From assembly GCA_964639225.1 (NCBI GenBank), contig CAZXCK010000003.1, forward strand, positions 24,916 through 88,915: a DNA stretch of 64,000 nucleotides. Reading direction: 5' to 3'. The notes under the pieces were generated by a model. It ran no database searches, had not been told where the DNA came from, and saw nothing but the letters and a program-made list of their open reading frames with translations. The DNA is from CAZXCK01 sp964639225. GTDB taxonomy: Bacteria; Chloroflexota; Anaerolineae; Aggregatilineales; Phototrophicaceae. Shown here one piece after another: positions 36,022 through 45,305 of the stretch. The translations under genes were made by a program, and so were the position numbers. Positions within the stretch are counted from its first letter, which is position 1. Every line of letters begins with the position of its first letter.

Positions 36022-37251
36022 ATGGTTACGAACGACAAACATGCGAACGAGGCGGTGATACTGGGCGCGGCGCGCACACCTCAGGGGCGCTTCCTGGGTG
36101 GTTTAGCCAGCCTGACTGCCGCCGAACTGGGGCGTATTCCGGTGCGTGCTGCGGTGGAACGCAGCGGCATCGACACCGGCCACATTGACGAGGTGATTAT
36201 CGGCAACGTCGTTGGCGCGGGCACCGGCCAGGCGCTGCCCCGTCAGATCAGCCTGGGCGCTGGCCTGCCGGACAGCGTCGGCGGCATGGTTGTCAACAAG
36301 GTGTGCGGCAGCGGACTCAAAGCGGTGATGATTGCCAGCAGCGCCATCAAAGCCGGAGACGGCCAGTTATTCATCGCGGGTGGCACAGAGAGCATGAGCG
36401 GCGCGCCCTATCTGAATCATAGTGTGCGGATGGGTAACAAATATGGCAAGGTCGAGCTGCGCGACGCCCTGCAGCACGACGGCCTGTGGTGCCACCTGTG
36501 CAACTGGAACATGGGCAACGCGGCGGAGTTCATCGCCCGTCAGTTCGAAGTCACCCGCCAGGAGCTGGACGAATTCGCCCTGCGCAGCCATCAACTGGCT
36601 GGTCAGGCCACCGACAGCGGCAAGTTCAAAGCCGAGATCGTGCCGGTCACCATCATATCGCGACACGGCGATACGGTTGTCAGTGAGGATGAAGGCATCC
36701 GCCGCGACACCACCCTTGAAGCGCTGTCGAAGCTGCGCCCCGCTTTTGAGGACAAGGGCATCGTCACCGCTGGCAACGCGCCCGGCATGAACGATGGCGC
36801 GGCGGCGCTGGTCGTCAGCAGTCGAGCCTATGCCGACAAGCACGGTCACCGGCCACTGGCGCGCATTGTCGCCTATGGGCAGGCAGCGGTAGACCCGGCC
36901 TGGATTTTCTACGCGCCGGTCAAGGCCATCCCCATCGCGCTGGAACGCGCCGGCTGGACCATGGAAGACGTGGACCTGTTCGAGATTAACGAAGCCTTCG
37001 CCTCACAGGTCATCGCCGACCTGAAGGGACTCAAACGCGAGGGTTACGAACTGCCACTGGAAAAGCTCAACGTTAACGGCGGCGCCATCGCCCTCGGCCA
37101 TCCGATTGGCGCGAGCGGCGCTCGCGTGCTCATCACGTTGATTCACGCCCTCAAGGATCGCGGACTCCGGCGCGGTATCGCGGCGCTGTGCCTGGGCGGC
37201 GCGGAAGCCGTCGCGCTGGCCGTCGAGCTAGAGGACGAAACCGGCACATAA
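36022..37251 (+). CDS. Thiolase (acetyl-CoA C-acyltransferase)
   Basis: 409 aa, complete type II thiolase. The nucleophile is C95 (NKVCGSGLKAV). The second signature NVNGGAIALGHPIGASGAR carries the catalytic His, and the last signature around ALCLGGAEAVALAVE carries the second Cys. It condenses two acetyl-CoA or cleaves 3-oxoacyl-CoA. No other beta-oxidation or polyhydroxyalkanoate gene is adjacent, so the direction is undecided. It is cotranscribed with the HIT gene and ends at a strong terminator. Confidence 0.94.
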   Translation: MVTNDKHANEAVILGAARTPQGRFLGGLASLTAAELGRIPVRAAVERSGIDTGHIDEVIIGNVVGAGTGQALPRQISLGAGLPDSVGGMVVNKVCGSGLKAVMIASSAIKAGDGQLFIAGGTESMSGAPYLNHSVRMGNKYGKVELRDALQHDGLWCHLCNWNMGNAAEFIARQFEVTRQELDEFALRSHQLAGQATDSGKFKAEIVPVTIISRHGDTVVSEDEGIRRDTTLEALSKLRPAFEDKGIVTAGNAPGMNDGAAALVVSSRAYADKHGHRPLARIVAYGQAAVDPAWIFYAPVKAIPIALERAGWTMEDVDLFEINEAFASQVIADLKGLKREGYELPLEKLNVNGGAIALGHPIGASGARVLITLIHALKDRGLRRGIAALCLGGAEAVALAVELEDETGT

Positions 37252-37272
37252 CACGCAGCCGGCAGAAACGAA

Positions 37273-37307
37273 AAAACGGGCGCAGGTGTGACCTATGCGC
37301 CCGTTTT
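37273..37307. terminator. Bidirectional intrinsic terminator
   Basis: 12-bp stem AAAACGGGCGCA/TGCGCCCGTTTT (37273-37284 with 37296-37307), U-rich in both readings. It ends the thiolase (+) and the convergent ABC exporter genes (-). Confidence 0.9.
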
Positions 37308-37329
37308 GCTTCTCACTATTGGTATGCCA

Positions 37330-39171
37330 CTAATCGGCGCCGATCTGACGTTCCTGCTCGCCGGAGAACATGGCACGTGCGTTCTCGATGTAACTCAGGC
37401 TCTGGTGGCGGAAGTACATATTGTACAGTTCCGCATAATGACCACCCTGCGCCATTAGTTCGTCGTGATTACCGATTTCAATGATCTCGCCCTCGCGCAG
37501 CACGATGATGCGGTCTGCATTGCGAATCGTACTCAGGCGATGCGCGATCAGAATCGACGTGGACTGCGCCAGAATCAGATCGAGTGCTTCCTGAATCTGC
37601 GTCTCGGTGAAGGGGTCCACGCTGGCCGTCGCCTCGTCAAGGATGAAGATCGCCGGTTTTTCCAGCAGTACGCGCAATAGCGCCACCAGTTGCCGCTGGC
37701 CCATACTCAGCCGGGAACCACGCTCACCGACATCGGTGTAGAGTCCATCCGGCAGCGTATCGAGCCATTCGCCGTTGCCGACGCTGTAGGCGATCTCACG
37801 CACATCGTCCTCGGTCGCTTCGGGGCGGCTGTAGCGAATGTTATCCAGCACCGTCCCGCTGAACAGGAACGGCTGCTGCGGCACAACGCCCAGCCGCCCC
37901 CTGTACGACGACAGCTCAAACGAGCGAATATCCTGCCCGTCGATCAGAATCTCGCCGTCCTGGAACTCATAGAAGCGCGTGATGAGTTTGGCCAGCGTGC
38001 TCTTACCTGCGCCAGTATGACCCACGAAGGCCACATCCTCACCGCGATCGATCTTCAGGTCGAAGTTGCGCAGCACGGGCTGTCCTGTCTCATAGGCGAA
38101 AGTTACGTTGCGGAACTCGATCTCGCCCTGGATACCGCTGCCGTCCCGGCTGTCGTTCTGGGCGATGGTGTTCTCCGTATCAATAAGGGCGAAGATGCGC
38201 TCGATGGCGCTCATCGCCTGCTGGAACTGGCTCCATACCGCCGCCAGATTGATAAACGGAAACCAGAAGCGGTCCACGCCCTGGATGAACAGGAACCACG
38301 AACCGACATTCACCCGTCCCCACAGGACATACTGCGCGCCGACGTAAAGAATAATCGCCACCGCCAGACCCGCCAGAATGTTCAGCACGGGGAAGATCAG
38401 CGCCAGCACAAAACCGCGCCTCAGGTTGATGTTGTACGACTGCTGGTTGACCGCTACAAATTCGTTGTAGATCATGCCTTCCTTACGGAAGTTTTTGGCG
38501 ACACTGATCCCGGTCACACTCTCCTGAATGATGTCGTTGACCGCCGCCATCGCCCGCGCGCCCTGCCGCGTGACGATGCGCGCCATATACCGGAAGCCTG
38601 CCGCCGCCGCCACGATCACCGGCAGCGTGGCCAGCAGAATCAACGTCAGCGGCACCGAGCGCGTGAACAACACCGCCAGCAGAATAACGACCTGCGTCAA
38701 CTGGGCCAGCACGTCGGTGCTGATGAGAATCACATCGCCAAATTCCTGCGTGTCGCTGGTGATGCGGCTGACGATCTTGCCCGATTTGTGCTTGTCGTAA
38801 AAAGCCAGGTCACGTTCCAGCGCCGCCTTGAAAGCGTCTTTGCGCAGGTTGGCTACCACGCTGCCGATGACGATGCTCGTCAGCCGGCGACGCAGCCAGT
38901 TCGCGCCGTACTGCACAAAGGCCGCCACCAGCAGCGCGCCGATAATCAGCATCAATGTGTTGTCGCTGCCCTGCGCTTCGAGGATGTCCACACCTTCGGC
39001 AATGAACACCGGCGGCAGGGCGGCCACCACCGACACCGTGATAAAACCAAATACAATCGCAATCAGCTTGCCACGATACTGGTCGAAATACACGGCCAGG
39101 CGGCGAATCAGATAACCATCGGTGTACTGACGGTCGTAGTTGTCTTGTTCCAGGCCACCAAAAATCGCCAT
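37330..39171 (-). CDS. ABC exporter half-transporter, subunit with the canonical catalytic site
   Basis: 613 aa: six-helix type IV membrane domain (~25-330) then an ATPase domain. Walker A is GHTGAGKST, Walker B/catalytic Glu is FILDEATASVD, and the signature is LSMGQRQ (second Gly replaced by Met). The intact Glu with an altered signature is the pattern of one partner of a heterodimeric exporter. It is encoded 44 bp after the gene at 39216, its obvious partner. The substrate (drug, lipid or peptide) is unknown. Confidence 0.93.
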   Translation of the reverse strand: MAIFGGLEQDNYDRQYTDGYLIRRLAVYFDQYRGKLIAIVFGFITVSVVAALPPVFIAEGVDILEAQGSDNTLMLIIGALLVAAFVQYGANWLRRRLTSIVIGSVVANLRKDAFKAALERDLAFYDKHKSGKIVSRITSDTQEFGDVILISTDVLAQLTQVVILLAVLFTRSVPLTLILLATLPVIVAAAAGFRYMARIVTRQGARAMAAVNDIIQESVTGISVAKNFRKEGMIYNEFVAVNQQSYNINLRRGFVLALIFPVLNILAGLAVAIILYVGAQYVLWGRVNVGSWFLFIQGVDRFWFPFINLAAVWSQFQQAMSAIERIFALIDTENTIAQNDSRDGSGIQGEIEFRNVTFAYETGQPVLRNFDLKIDRGEDVAFVGHTGAGKSTLAKLITRFYEFQDGEILIDGQDIRSFELSSYRGRLGVVPQQPFLFSGTVLDNIRYSRPEATEDDVREIAYSVGNGEWLDTLPDGLYTDVGERGSRLSMGQRQLVALLRVLLEKPAIFILDEATASVDPFTETQIQEALDLILAQSTSILIAHRLSTIRNADRIIVLREGEIIEIGNHDELMAQGGHYAELYNMYFRHQSLSYIENARAMFSGEQERQIGAD

Positions 39172-39215
39172 AATGTGACCTCTCCTCGTAGATTGTCGAA
39201 ACAGGTGTTAGCGGG

Positions 39216-41057
39216 TTAGCGAGTGCTGGACCCGGAATGGTTCGGTAAGCTGTCGCTGACCGCATTATCTGCAGGCTGCTCGCGGCCTTCGGTCGCCTCG
39301 TAGCGGGCAAAAATGCGCCGGTAAGCCTCAGATGACTGCAACAAATCCTCGTGGACGCCATGCGCCACCACCTGGCCCTGACGCAGCACCACAATATGAT
39401 CGGCCCAGCGAATCTGCGACAGCCGGTGCGTGATGAGGATCGTCGTACGCCCCTGAGACGCCGCCCAGATCGCCTGCTGAATACGGTCCTCAGTGGCGCT
39501 GTCGATGGCGCTGGTGCTGTCATCCAGGATGAGCACCGGCGGATTGGTCAGGAAAGCGCGGGCGATCGCCAGCCGCTGGCGCTGGCCGCCGCTGAGAGTC
39601 ACACCGCGCTGGCCAATAACCGTATCGTAACCTTCCGGGAAGCTCATGATGAAGTCGTGAGCCTGGGCTTTACGCGCCGCGTCCTCGATCTGGTCGCGGG
39701 TGGCATCTGGATTGCCGAAAGCGATGTTATCGGCCACACTGCGGCTGAACAGGAAGATGTCCTGCTCAATGATGCTGATCTGCGAACGCAGCGACTCCAG
39801 GTTCCAGTGGCGCACGTCCACACCATCGACCAGCACACGCCCGCTGGTGGCGTCGTAAGTGCGGTTGATGAGCTTGGTCAGCGAGCTTTTGCCGGACCCC
39901 GTCTGCCCAACGACGGCCACCGTCTGCCCTGGCTGGATGTCGAACGTGATGTTATGCAGCACGCCCTGAGCGTCGCTGCCCGAATAACTGAAGCTGACAT
40001 CCTCAAATTTAATCGCGCCCTGGATGCTGCCCCTGTGCCCGGCAGGATTCTGGTCCAGGTCGGTCTGGGTGTTGATGATGCTCAGAATTCGCGCCGCACT
40101 GGCATAACCCAGCGCCAGCCGCGACAGCGAGTTCAGCGAGGTAAAAACCGGGAAACCGAACAAGGTCAGCAGCGATGTAAACGCCACAATATCGCCGATA
40201 TTGATGCTGCCCGCCTGATACAGAATCACCGCATGGACAAAGCCCAGCACAATCGCCAGCCCGAACAGCAGATAAGACAGGTAGCGCGCTTCGATCTCGC
40301 CCTGGCTGATGAAGCGGTCGCGTACGTCGTCTGCCAGATGGTTAAAGCGGTCGCTCTCGCGTGTTTCCTGTGCCGTACCCTTGACCACCTGCAGACCGTC
40401 CAGGGCTTCGGCCAGGCGCGCATTCATGTTGCCGAACTTGGCCCGCACCTGCTGCGCCACGGGATGCACCGCCCGCACAAAATAATACTGGACCACCAGA
40501 TGCAGCAGCACGAACCCCAGCGGCACCAGAATAAGCGCCGGGTGAATCAGCGGTGCAGAGATCACCGGCAGCAGCAAGAACATACCAGACCCGATCAGCA
40601 GGTTGACACCGGGGTTCATCATCAGGTTAAGCTCGCGCACATCATTCGTGACACGCGCCATGATCTCGCCCACTGGCATCATGTCATGAAAGCCCATGCT
40701 CTTGCCCAGCAGGCTGGCGTAAAGCTCATCGCGCACATCACGCTCGATGCGCTGGCTGAAGACCTCGGCAGAGAAGTTGCGCATCAACTGGAGTACACCG
40801 CGCAGCACCTGCGAGCCAACAATCGCCAGCGCCATCAGTCCCACAAACTCCAACCCGCGCCCATCGGGGTCCACCAGCGCGTTGAACGACTCGCCAATGA
40901 AATAAGGCACCGCCGCCGCCAGCGCCGCGTTGCTGAACGCGCCAATCACCAGCAGAACGGCGAACAGCGGGTGGCGCATCATGTGCGAGACGATAAATCG
41001 GAAAGGATTGCGTCGATTCGTGTTGTAATCGGGGCGAGCAATAAACTCAGCAGACAT
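39216..41057 (-). CDS. ABC exporter half-transporter, subunit with degenerate catalytic site
   Basis: 613 aa, the same layout: membrane domain (~25-330) and ATPase domain. Walker A is GQTGSGKSS and the signature is the canonical LSGGQRQR, but the Walker B end reads LILDDSTSAID, with Asp where the catalytic Glu should be. Together with LSMGQ in the neighbour this gives one full site and one degenerate site, as in TM287/288- or BmrCD-type heterodimers. It is the first gene of the two-gene unit; the C-terminal tail (~25 residues) is Ser/Asn-rich. Confidence 0.93.
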   Translation of the reverse strand: MSAEFIARPDYNTNRRNPFRFIVSHMMRHPLFAVLLVIGAFSNAALAAAVPYFIGESFNALVDPDGRGLEFVGLMALAIVGSQVLRGVLQLMRNFSAEVFSQRIERDVRDELYASLLGKSMGFHDMMPVGEIMARVTNDVRELNLMMNPGVNLLIGSGMFLLLPVISAPLIHPALILVPLGFVLLHLVVQYYFVRAVHPVAQQVRAKFGNMNARLAEALDGLQVVKGTAQETRESDRFNHLADDVRDRFISQGEIEARYLSYLLFGLAIVLGFVHAVILYQAGSINIGDIVAFTSLLTLFGFPVFTSLNSLSRLALGYASAARILSIINTQTDLDQNPAGHRGSIQGAIKFEDVSFSYSGSDAQGVLHNITFDIQPGQTVAVVGQTGSGKSSLTKLINRTYDATSGRVLVDGVDVRHWNLESLRSQISIIEQDIFLFSRSVADNIAFGNPDATRDQIEDAARKAQAHDFIMSFPEGYDTVIGQRGVTLSGGQRQRLAIARAFLTNPPVLILDDSTSAIDSATEDRIQQAIWAASQGRTTILITHRLSQIRWADHIVVLRQGQVVAHGVHEDLLQSSEAYRRIFARYEATEGREQPADNAVSDSLPNHSGSSTR

Positions 41058-41254
41058 CCGTTTTATCCTGTAGGTGACGACAGGGGCAACTTTGCAGCGT
41101 TGGCCATTAATTCATGTTCCATATTAAACGAGTCCGCGCCCCACCTCGAATCCAATCGAGCCGGATTGGACTCATCGTGACCAGTCCGGCCAGCGGAAAC
41201 CGTGACCATTCTGCCACAACCAGGCTGGGCATCCGGTTAGCGTTTACTGAGAAC

Positions 41255-43675
41255 TTACCCCACACCAATAACTGGCGGCAGCAGCGAGATATCATCGCTG
41301 AATACGGTCTCGCCGCTTACTGGCAGCGTCACGATCTCACCAGTGGGGGCAAACATATACAGCCGCACCGCCAGTCGATAGCTGCCCGGCGGCAGATCGT
41401 CCGGCAGGCGCAGCGCCCGGTTATCGGCGACAGGCTCGCCTGGAGTCCATTCGCTGGTTAAACTGAACCCACCAACCGGAGACGTATCGTAACCCTGGAC
41501 CAGCACACCATCGACAAACACCACATCGGAACCATCGGCATAAGCCAGAAACAGCCCGACGATGTAATCCGCTTCGACCTGTGCCTGCGCCGACCAGTAC
41601 AACGTCACCGGCAGCGCGTCACCCGGCGCGTAGTTTTGCCCAGCAGGCAGAGTCAAACCATCCAGCAGCAGCGAATCGCCAAAACGCACGGATGGACTCA
41701 GTTGCAGCGCGGGCGGCTCACCACCAGCAGGCGCGGCTACAGTGCTGTATTCCAACAGGCGCACGCGCGCATCGACGGGAACGGTCTCCACCAGCCGCAG
41801 CGGATAAAAATGCCGCGTCATATAGCGTTCCAGCGGGCGCAGGCTCCAGGGGATAAACGGTCCCGTATCCATCAGCAGCCACAACCGGTCACGACGTGCC
41901 GCCAGGGCCTCGACCATCTCTGGCACATAACGCGCCAGCAGATCAACAGCGTCATCAGAGATCACATCTGGGATTTGTTCGAAGCTGCCGCGTTCGCCGG
42001 GCGGGTCCGGCAGGATGGCGGCCCGCACAACACGCGACGAAAAGTGATTGTAGAAGAAACCTTCATAGGCGCGCCCATTGACGATAAGCACATCACCTGA
42101 TGCCGCTTCGGTTTCCAGAAACGCGCTCGTGGCGTGCAGGGCAGCATCACTCCCGTGATACTCATCATCCCAATAGATGGCGCGCAATCCCCAGCCGACG
42201 GCCCCGGCCAGCAGCAGCGGCAGCAGCACTACTGCCACCAGCGGCACCCGCCGCCCACGCTGAACGCCCATCAGCAGCATAACCGCCACCAGCGCCAGCC
42301 CACCGAACAGCAGCGACCACGCCATCACACCTACGCGCACCCAGGCGAAATCCAGCGACATCTCAAGCAGAACGGGCGTCAGCACCAGCGGACGCAGATA
42401 CTCCAGTTGGTTGAGGCTGGGCGGCCAACTCGTCACCTGATTCGACTCCGGCGGCAGTTGGTCGATATACACATCCCAGGAGAAAGCCACACCGGTAACC
42501 TGCCACCACAGACTGTAGAGCACCAACAACCCAGCGACACCCAGCAGCAGCGGCGCGGGCCGTGACCTGAGTACACGGTCGATTATCGGCAGCATACACA
42601 GCAGTACAAAAGGAATGACCGGAATCAGGAAGCGAGGCGGCAGCGTCGCACCGGCGAACCAGTGAACACCGGTCACCAGCGCATGACCGGCAGCAAATCC
42701 AACCACAGCCAGCGCCATCACCCACACGTAGCGCCGCTGGTTTGCGCGAATGAGCATCCAGGCCCCCGGCAGCGCCAGCAGCAGCACCGGCGAACTGGCC
42801 CACAGGCTGACATTCGGACTCAGTAGATAGCTGTGCAGCGCCGTCTGAAAATACTCCGGTATAAGGGAAAGCGACGTACCCGGCAGGGCGACCTGCTCAC
42901 CACCCAACAGCGACGGCAGTACATCGACATAAGCCAGCAAAACCACACCCGCCAGCAACAACGCCAGCAGACCATCGGCGAACCAGCGCCAGCGCCGCCC
43001 GCTGAACCATGCCGGAACAGCGATCAGCGCCAGGGCGGGCAGCAGCACCAGCACCTCAACTTTGGTGAGAATCGCCGCCCCATACGCCAACAGGCCGACC
43101 ATCAGCCAGGCCCGGCGTCCCTGCCGCACCTGCTCCAGCGTGTAAGCGGTCAGCAGCAGCAGCAGTGCCAGCAGCGGCTCACGCATAAACACCCGCGTAT
43201 ATGGCCAGAAGACGGTCGCCAGTCCCAGCAGCAGCGCGGCAGCAAGCCCCACACGCTCGGTATAGCCAAGCAGCATACTGTAGCGCACCACCAGCAGCGC
43301 CAGCGCCGCCACCAGAACCACATTCAACAGCCACACCCCATGCAGCAACCCCACTCCCGGCAGAATACCGGCCAGCCAGTAAACCGGTGCCGCCAGCAGC
43401 GAATACCCGGTCTCAATGGGTGTAGCCGGGAATGGGTAGAACTCATCAGCGTAGCGCGTCAGGTCTCCAGAACTGCGCCACACATTCCACAGAGCGATGT
43501 CGAAGCGCCGGTCGCCGAAGTCCACCAGGCTGCCAGTCACATCAAACATCTGCAGTTCGTCGTTGTACATCAGCCGACCGCTGTACGTCAGCATGTACAC
43601 ACTGCTTAACAGCACAAAAAGCGCCACCATCGAGACGAGATGGCGGCGACAGTAATCGCTTTCGGTTTTCGTCAT
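41255..43675 (-). CDS. Integral membrane glycosyltransferase (GT39/GT-C-like) with extracellular C-domain
   Basis: About 806 aa from the ATG at 43675 (CAGGT upstream; an ATG 18 bp earlier is possible). An N-terminal membrane segment is followed by a YNDELQMFDVTGSLV acidic motif, the position of the catalytic Asp/Glu in GT-C polyprenyl-phosphate-sugar transferases. Ten or more helices follow (to about residue 500), rich in Leu/Ala. A soluble beta-rich end carries VTLYWSAQAQVEADYIVGLFL. It probably moves sugars from a lipid carrier onto cell-surface proteins or glycans. Donor and acceptor are unknown. It stands alone. Confidence 0.78.
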   Translation of the reverse strand: MTKTESDYCRRHLVSMVALFVLLSSVYMLTYSGRLMYNDELQMFDVTGSLVDFGDRRFDIALWNVWRSSGDLTRYADEFYPFPATPIETGYSLLAAPVYWLAGILPGVGLLHGVWLLNVVLVAALALLVVRYSMLLGYTERVGLAAALLLGLATVFWPYTRVFMREPLLALLLLLTAYTLEQVRQGRRAWLMVGLLAYGAAILTKVEVLVLLPALALIAVPAWFSGRRWRWFADGLLALLLAGVVLLAYVDVLPSLLGGEQVALPGTSLSLIPEYFQTALHSYLLSPNVSLWASSPVLLLALPGAWMLIRANQRRYVWVMALAVVGFAAGHALVTGVHWFAGATLPPRFLIPVIPFVLLCMLPIIDRVLRSRPAPLLLGVAGLLVLYSLWWQVTGVAFSWDVYIDQLPPESNQVTSWPPSLNQLEYLRPLVLTPVLLEMSLDFAWVRVGVMAWSLLFGGLALVAVMLLMGVQRGRRVPLVAVVLLPLLLAGAVGWGLRAIYWDDEYHGSDAALHATSAFLETEAASGDVLIVNGRAYEGFFYNHFSSRVVRAAILPDPPGERGSFEQIPDVISDDAVDLLARYVPEMVEALAARRDRLWLLMDTGPFIPWSLRPLERYMTRHFYPLRLVETVPVDARVRLLEYSTVAAPAGGEPPALQLSPSVRFGDSLLLDGLTLPAGQNYAPGDALPVTLYWSAQAQVEADYIVGLFLAYADGSDVVFVDGVLVQGYDTSPVGGFSLTSEWTPGEPVADNRALRLPDDLPPGSYRLAVRLYMFAPTGEIVTLPVSGETVFSDDISLLPPVIGVG

Positions 43676-43720
43676 CGTTAACCTGACAGGCATATCCGGT
43701 TGCGCATCACGCCCGACAGT

Positions 43721-44269
43721 CTAGCCCTGATTACCCTGCCCTGTCAACCGGTTGCGAATCCCCAGCAGGTTTTTGATGATCTTCTGTGTGGGCGTCAGGT
43801 TATCCAGTTGGGCCAGCCCAACCTCGTAGGTCGCCGCGCCCGCCCATATTTTGCCATCACGGAGCTGCATCTTGCCCATCGCCAGCAGAGTCTCGCCATA
43901 CATCCGTTTCTCATCCAGTTCCTGGAAGATGTCGGCGGCCTGACGGTAACAGTTATAGGCCTGCTCTTTGTCGTCCAGTTCCAGGTACACACCGCCCATA
44001 TTCCCCACCACCTGAGCCGTGCGCAGCTTATCACCCAACTCCTGGAATGTCCGCAGCGATTCCTGCATGATGTCGAGCGCCTGCTGGTTCTGTCCCAGCG
44101 CCCGGTGCACCAGACCAATGTTGGTCTGCATTTCCGCCACCATATCGCGGCGGCCCTCAACCTCGTAAGCTTCCAGTGCTTCCTGAAACATGCGCGAGGC
44201 AGCTTCATAATTCTGCTGGCTGTACAGCGTAATGCCGCGCTCCTGCAGCTCGCTGGCAGTCGTGGTCAT
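43721..44269 (-). CDS. TPR repeat protein paired with the XRE regulator
   Basis: 182 aa from the ATG at 44269 (GGGGGAAG upstream); longer frames overlap the regulator gene. Four tetratricopeptide units (from ~10, ~45 NIGLVHRALGQNQQAL, ~85 NMGGVYLELDDKEQAY, ~125) and a short C-terminal tail. Probably a protein-interaction adaptor. The start lies 20 bp after the stop of the double-HTH gene, so the two are one operon and the TPR protein may work with or modulate that regulator (inference). Confidence 0.85.
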   Translation of the reverse strand: MTTTASELQERGITLYSQQNYEAASRMFQEALEAYEVEGRRDMVAEMQTNIGLVHRALGQNQQALDIMQESLRTFQELGDKLRTAQVVGNMGGVYLELDDKEQAYNCYRQAADIFQELDEKRMYGETLLAMGKMQLRDGKIWAGAATYEVGLAQLDNLTPTQKIIKNLLGIRNRLTGQGNQG

Positions 44270-44289
44270 GGCTTCCCCCATCTGACACC

Positions 44290-45039
44290 TCACATTGTGA
44301 TATCGAGTATGCTGGCGCCCACCTGACGCAGACGGTCGGCTGGCATCTGGCTCAACATCAGGGCGATATGAATAAACCCGATATTGGTTGGATCGGCGGC
44401 GAAGGCGCGCACGTCCTCCGGCAATTCGGAGAAATGCCGCCACATCTCACGCAATTGCAGCAGTTCTCCGATCTGGCTGCTGCTTTCCAGAAAATAGTCG
44501 ATATTCCTGTTCACCACACCGGCCATCACCGATAGCTGGTGCAGCGGCGGTGTCTCGTAGCCCAGTTCATAGCGCGTCACCGCCTCGCCCGTCAGACCAC
44601 TCTGCTCGGCCAGTTGTTGCTGCGTCAGGCCACGCTCCTCACGCGCCTGGCGCAGCAGCGCGCCAATCATCCGCGACCGCAGCGAGATAAACTCCGGCTG
44701 GATGGCTTCGCGCCCCTCCCGCGTGACTTTGAGCGTCTGCGTGCTCCAGAAGTGGCTCACCGGCACATCCAGGTAGTAGGCCAGCAATTCGAGCTGCGGC
44801 AGACTGGGCACGTCGTCTCCGGCTTCCCAGCGCTCGATCTGTTCCACAGGCACACGCAGCAACCGGGCACAGTCCTCGACTGTACGCGCCGCGCCAGCGC
44901 GCGCGTCACGCAGCAGCACGCCCACCATCTTGGCGCGGATACGATACGACTCGGCAAAGTCGAACGGCTTATCGTCCGTATCGTCCTGCTGCGCTCCCCG
45001 GGCTTTCTTCATACGAGCGGCGACGTCATCAAAACTCAT
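44290..45039 (-). CDS. Double-XRE helix-turn-helix transcriptional regulator
   Basis: 249 aa from the ATG at 45039, preceded by GAGGAGG nine bases upstream. Two Cro/CI-type HTH domains: ~34-94 (RTVEDCARLLRVPVEQIERWE) and ~120-178 (RGLTQQQLAEQSGLTGEAVTRYE). An all-helical C-terminus follows, with no recognised sensor. Two HTHs in one chain suggest binding to two half-sites by a monomer or to a pair of sites by a dimer. The divergent spacer to tyrS may hold its operator, but I see no clear palindrome there. It forms an operon with a TPR gene. Confidence 0.88.
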   Translation of the reverse strand: MSFDDVAARMKKARGAQQDDTDDKPFDFAESYRIRAKMVGVLLRDARAGAARTVEDCARLLRVPVEQIERWEAGDDVPSLPQLELLAYYLDVPVSHFWSTQTLKVTREGREAIQPEFISLRSRMIGALLRQAREERGLTQQQLAEQSGLTGEAVTRYELGYETPPLHQLSVMAGVVNRNIDYFLESSSQIGELLQLREMWRHFSELPEDVRAFAADPTNIGFIHIALMLSQMPADRLRQVGASILDITM

Positions 45040-45108
45040 GAGCCGGTGCCTCCTCAATGTCAGCGCGTATCCAACGAGCTAAACCCGCTTTCAACACCTG
45101 CATCCGAT

Positions 45109-45136
45109 TTGACTGTTTATCTGGACGCAGTATAAC
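45109..45136 (+). promoter_or_regulatory. tyrS: Candidate promoter of tyrS
   Basis: TTGACT (45109-45114), 16-bp spacer and TATAAC (45131-45136). It would give a leader of about 165 nt before the tyrS ATG. A T-box core sequence is absent from that leader. A TACAAT at 45248-45253 is an alternative nearer -10. Confidence 0.5.
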
Positions 45137-45305
45137 ATAAAATGCGCAGCGAAAACGTAATGCTTGCCTGTCTTATTGCGCTGCTGATCACGACAGCATT
45201 GAGCCGGACCAGCACCGAAACGGCGCTGCAATCTACCGGTTACGTGGTACAATGTCCCCACTCAGCAATCAGCAATCAGACCAACCGAACCAACAGGATA
45301 ACAAG

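Noticed and set aside
37690..41180. Two long plus-strand frames (509 and 609 codons) opposite the ABC exporter genes
   Set aside because: They lie entirely over well-supported ABC genes and have shadow-like Arg/Gln/His composition.
41058..41254. Possible regulatory hairpin TCCAATC/GATTGGA near 41150
   Set aside because: Seven-bp stem without T-tract or conserved context; not distinguishable from chance.
45137..45305. T-box riboswitch in the tyrS leader
   Set aside because: The conserved T-box core (AGGGTGG-type) and specifier stem are not visible.
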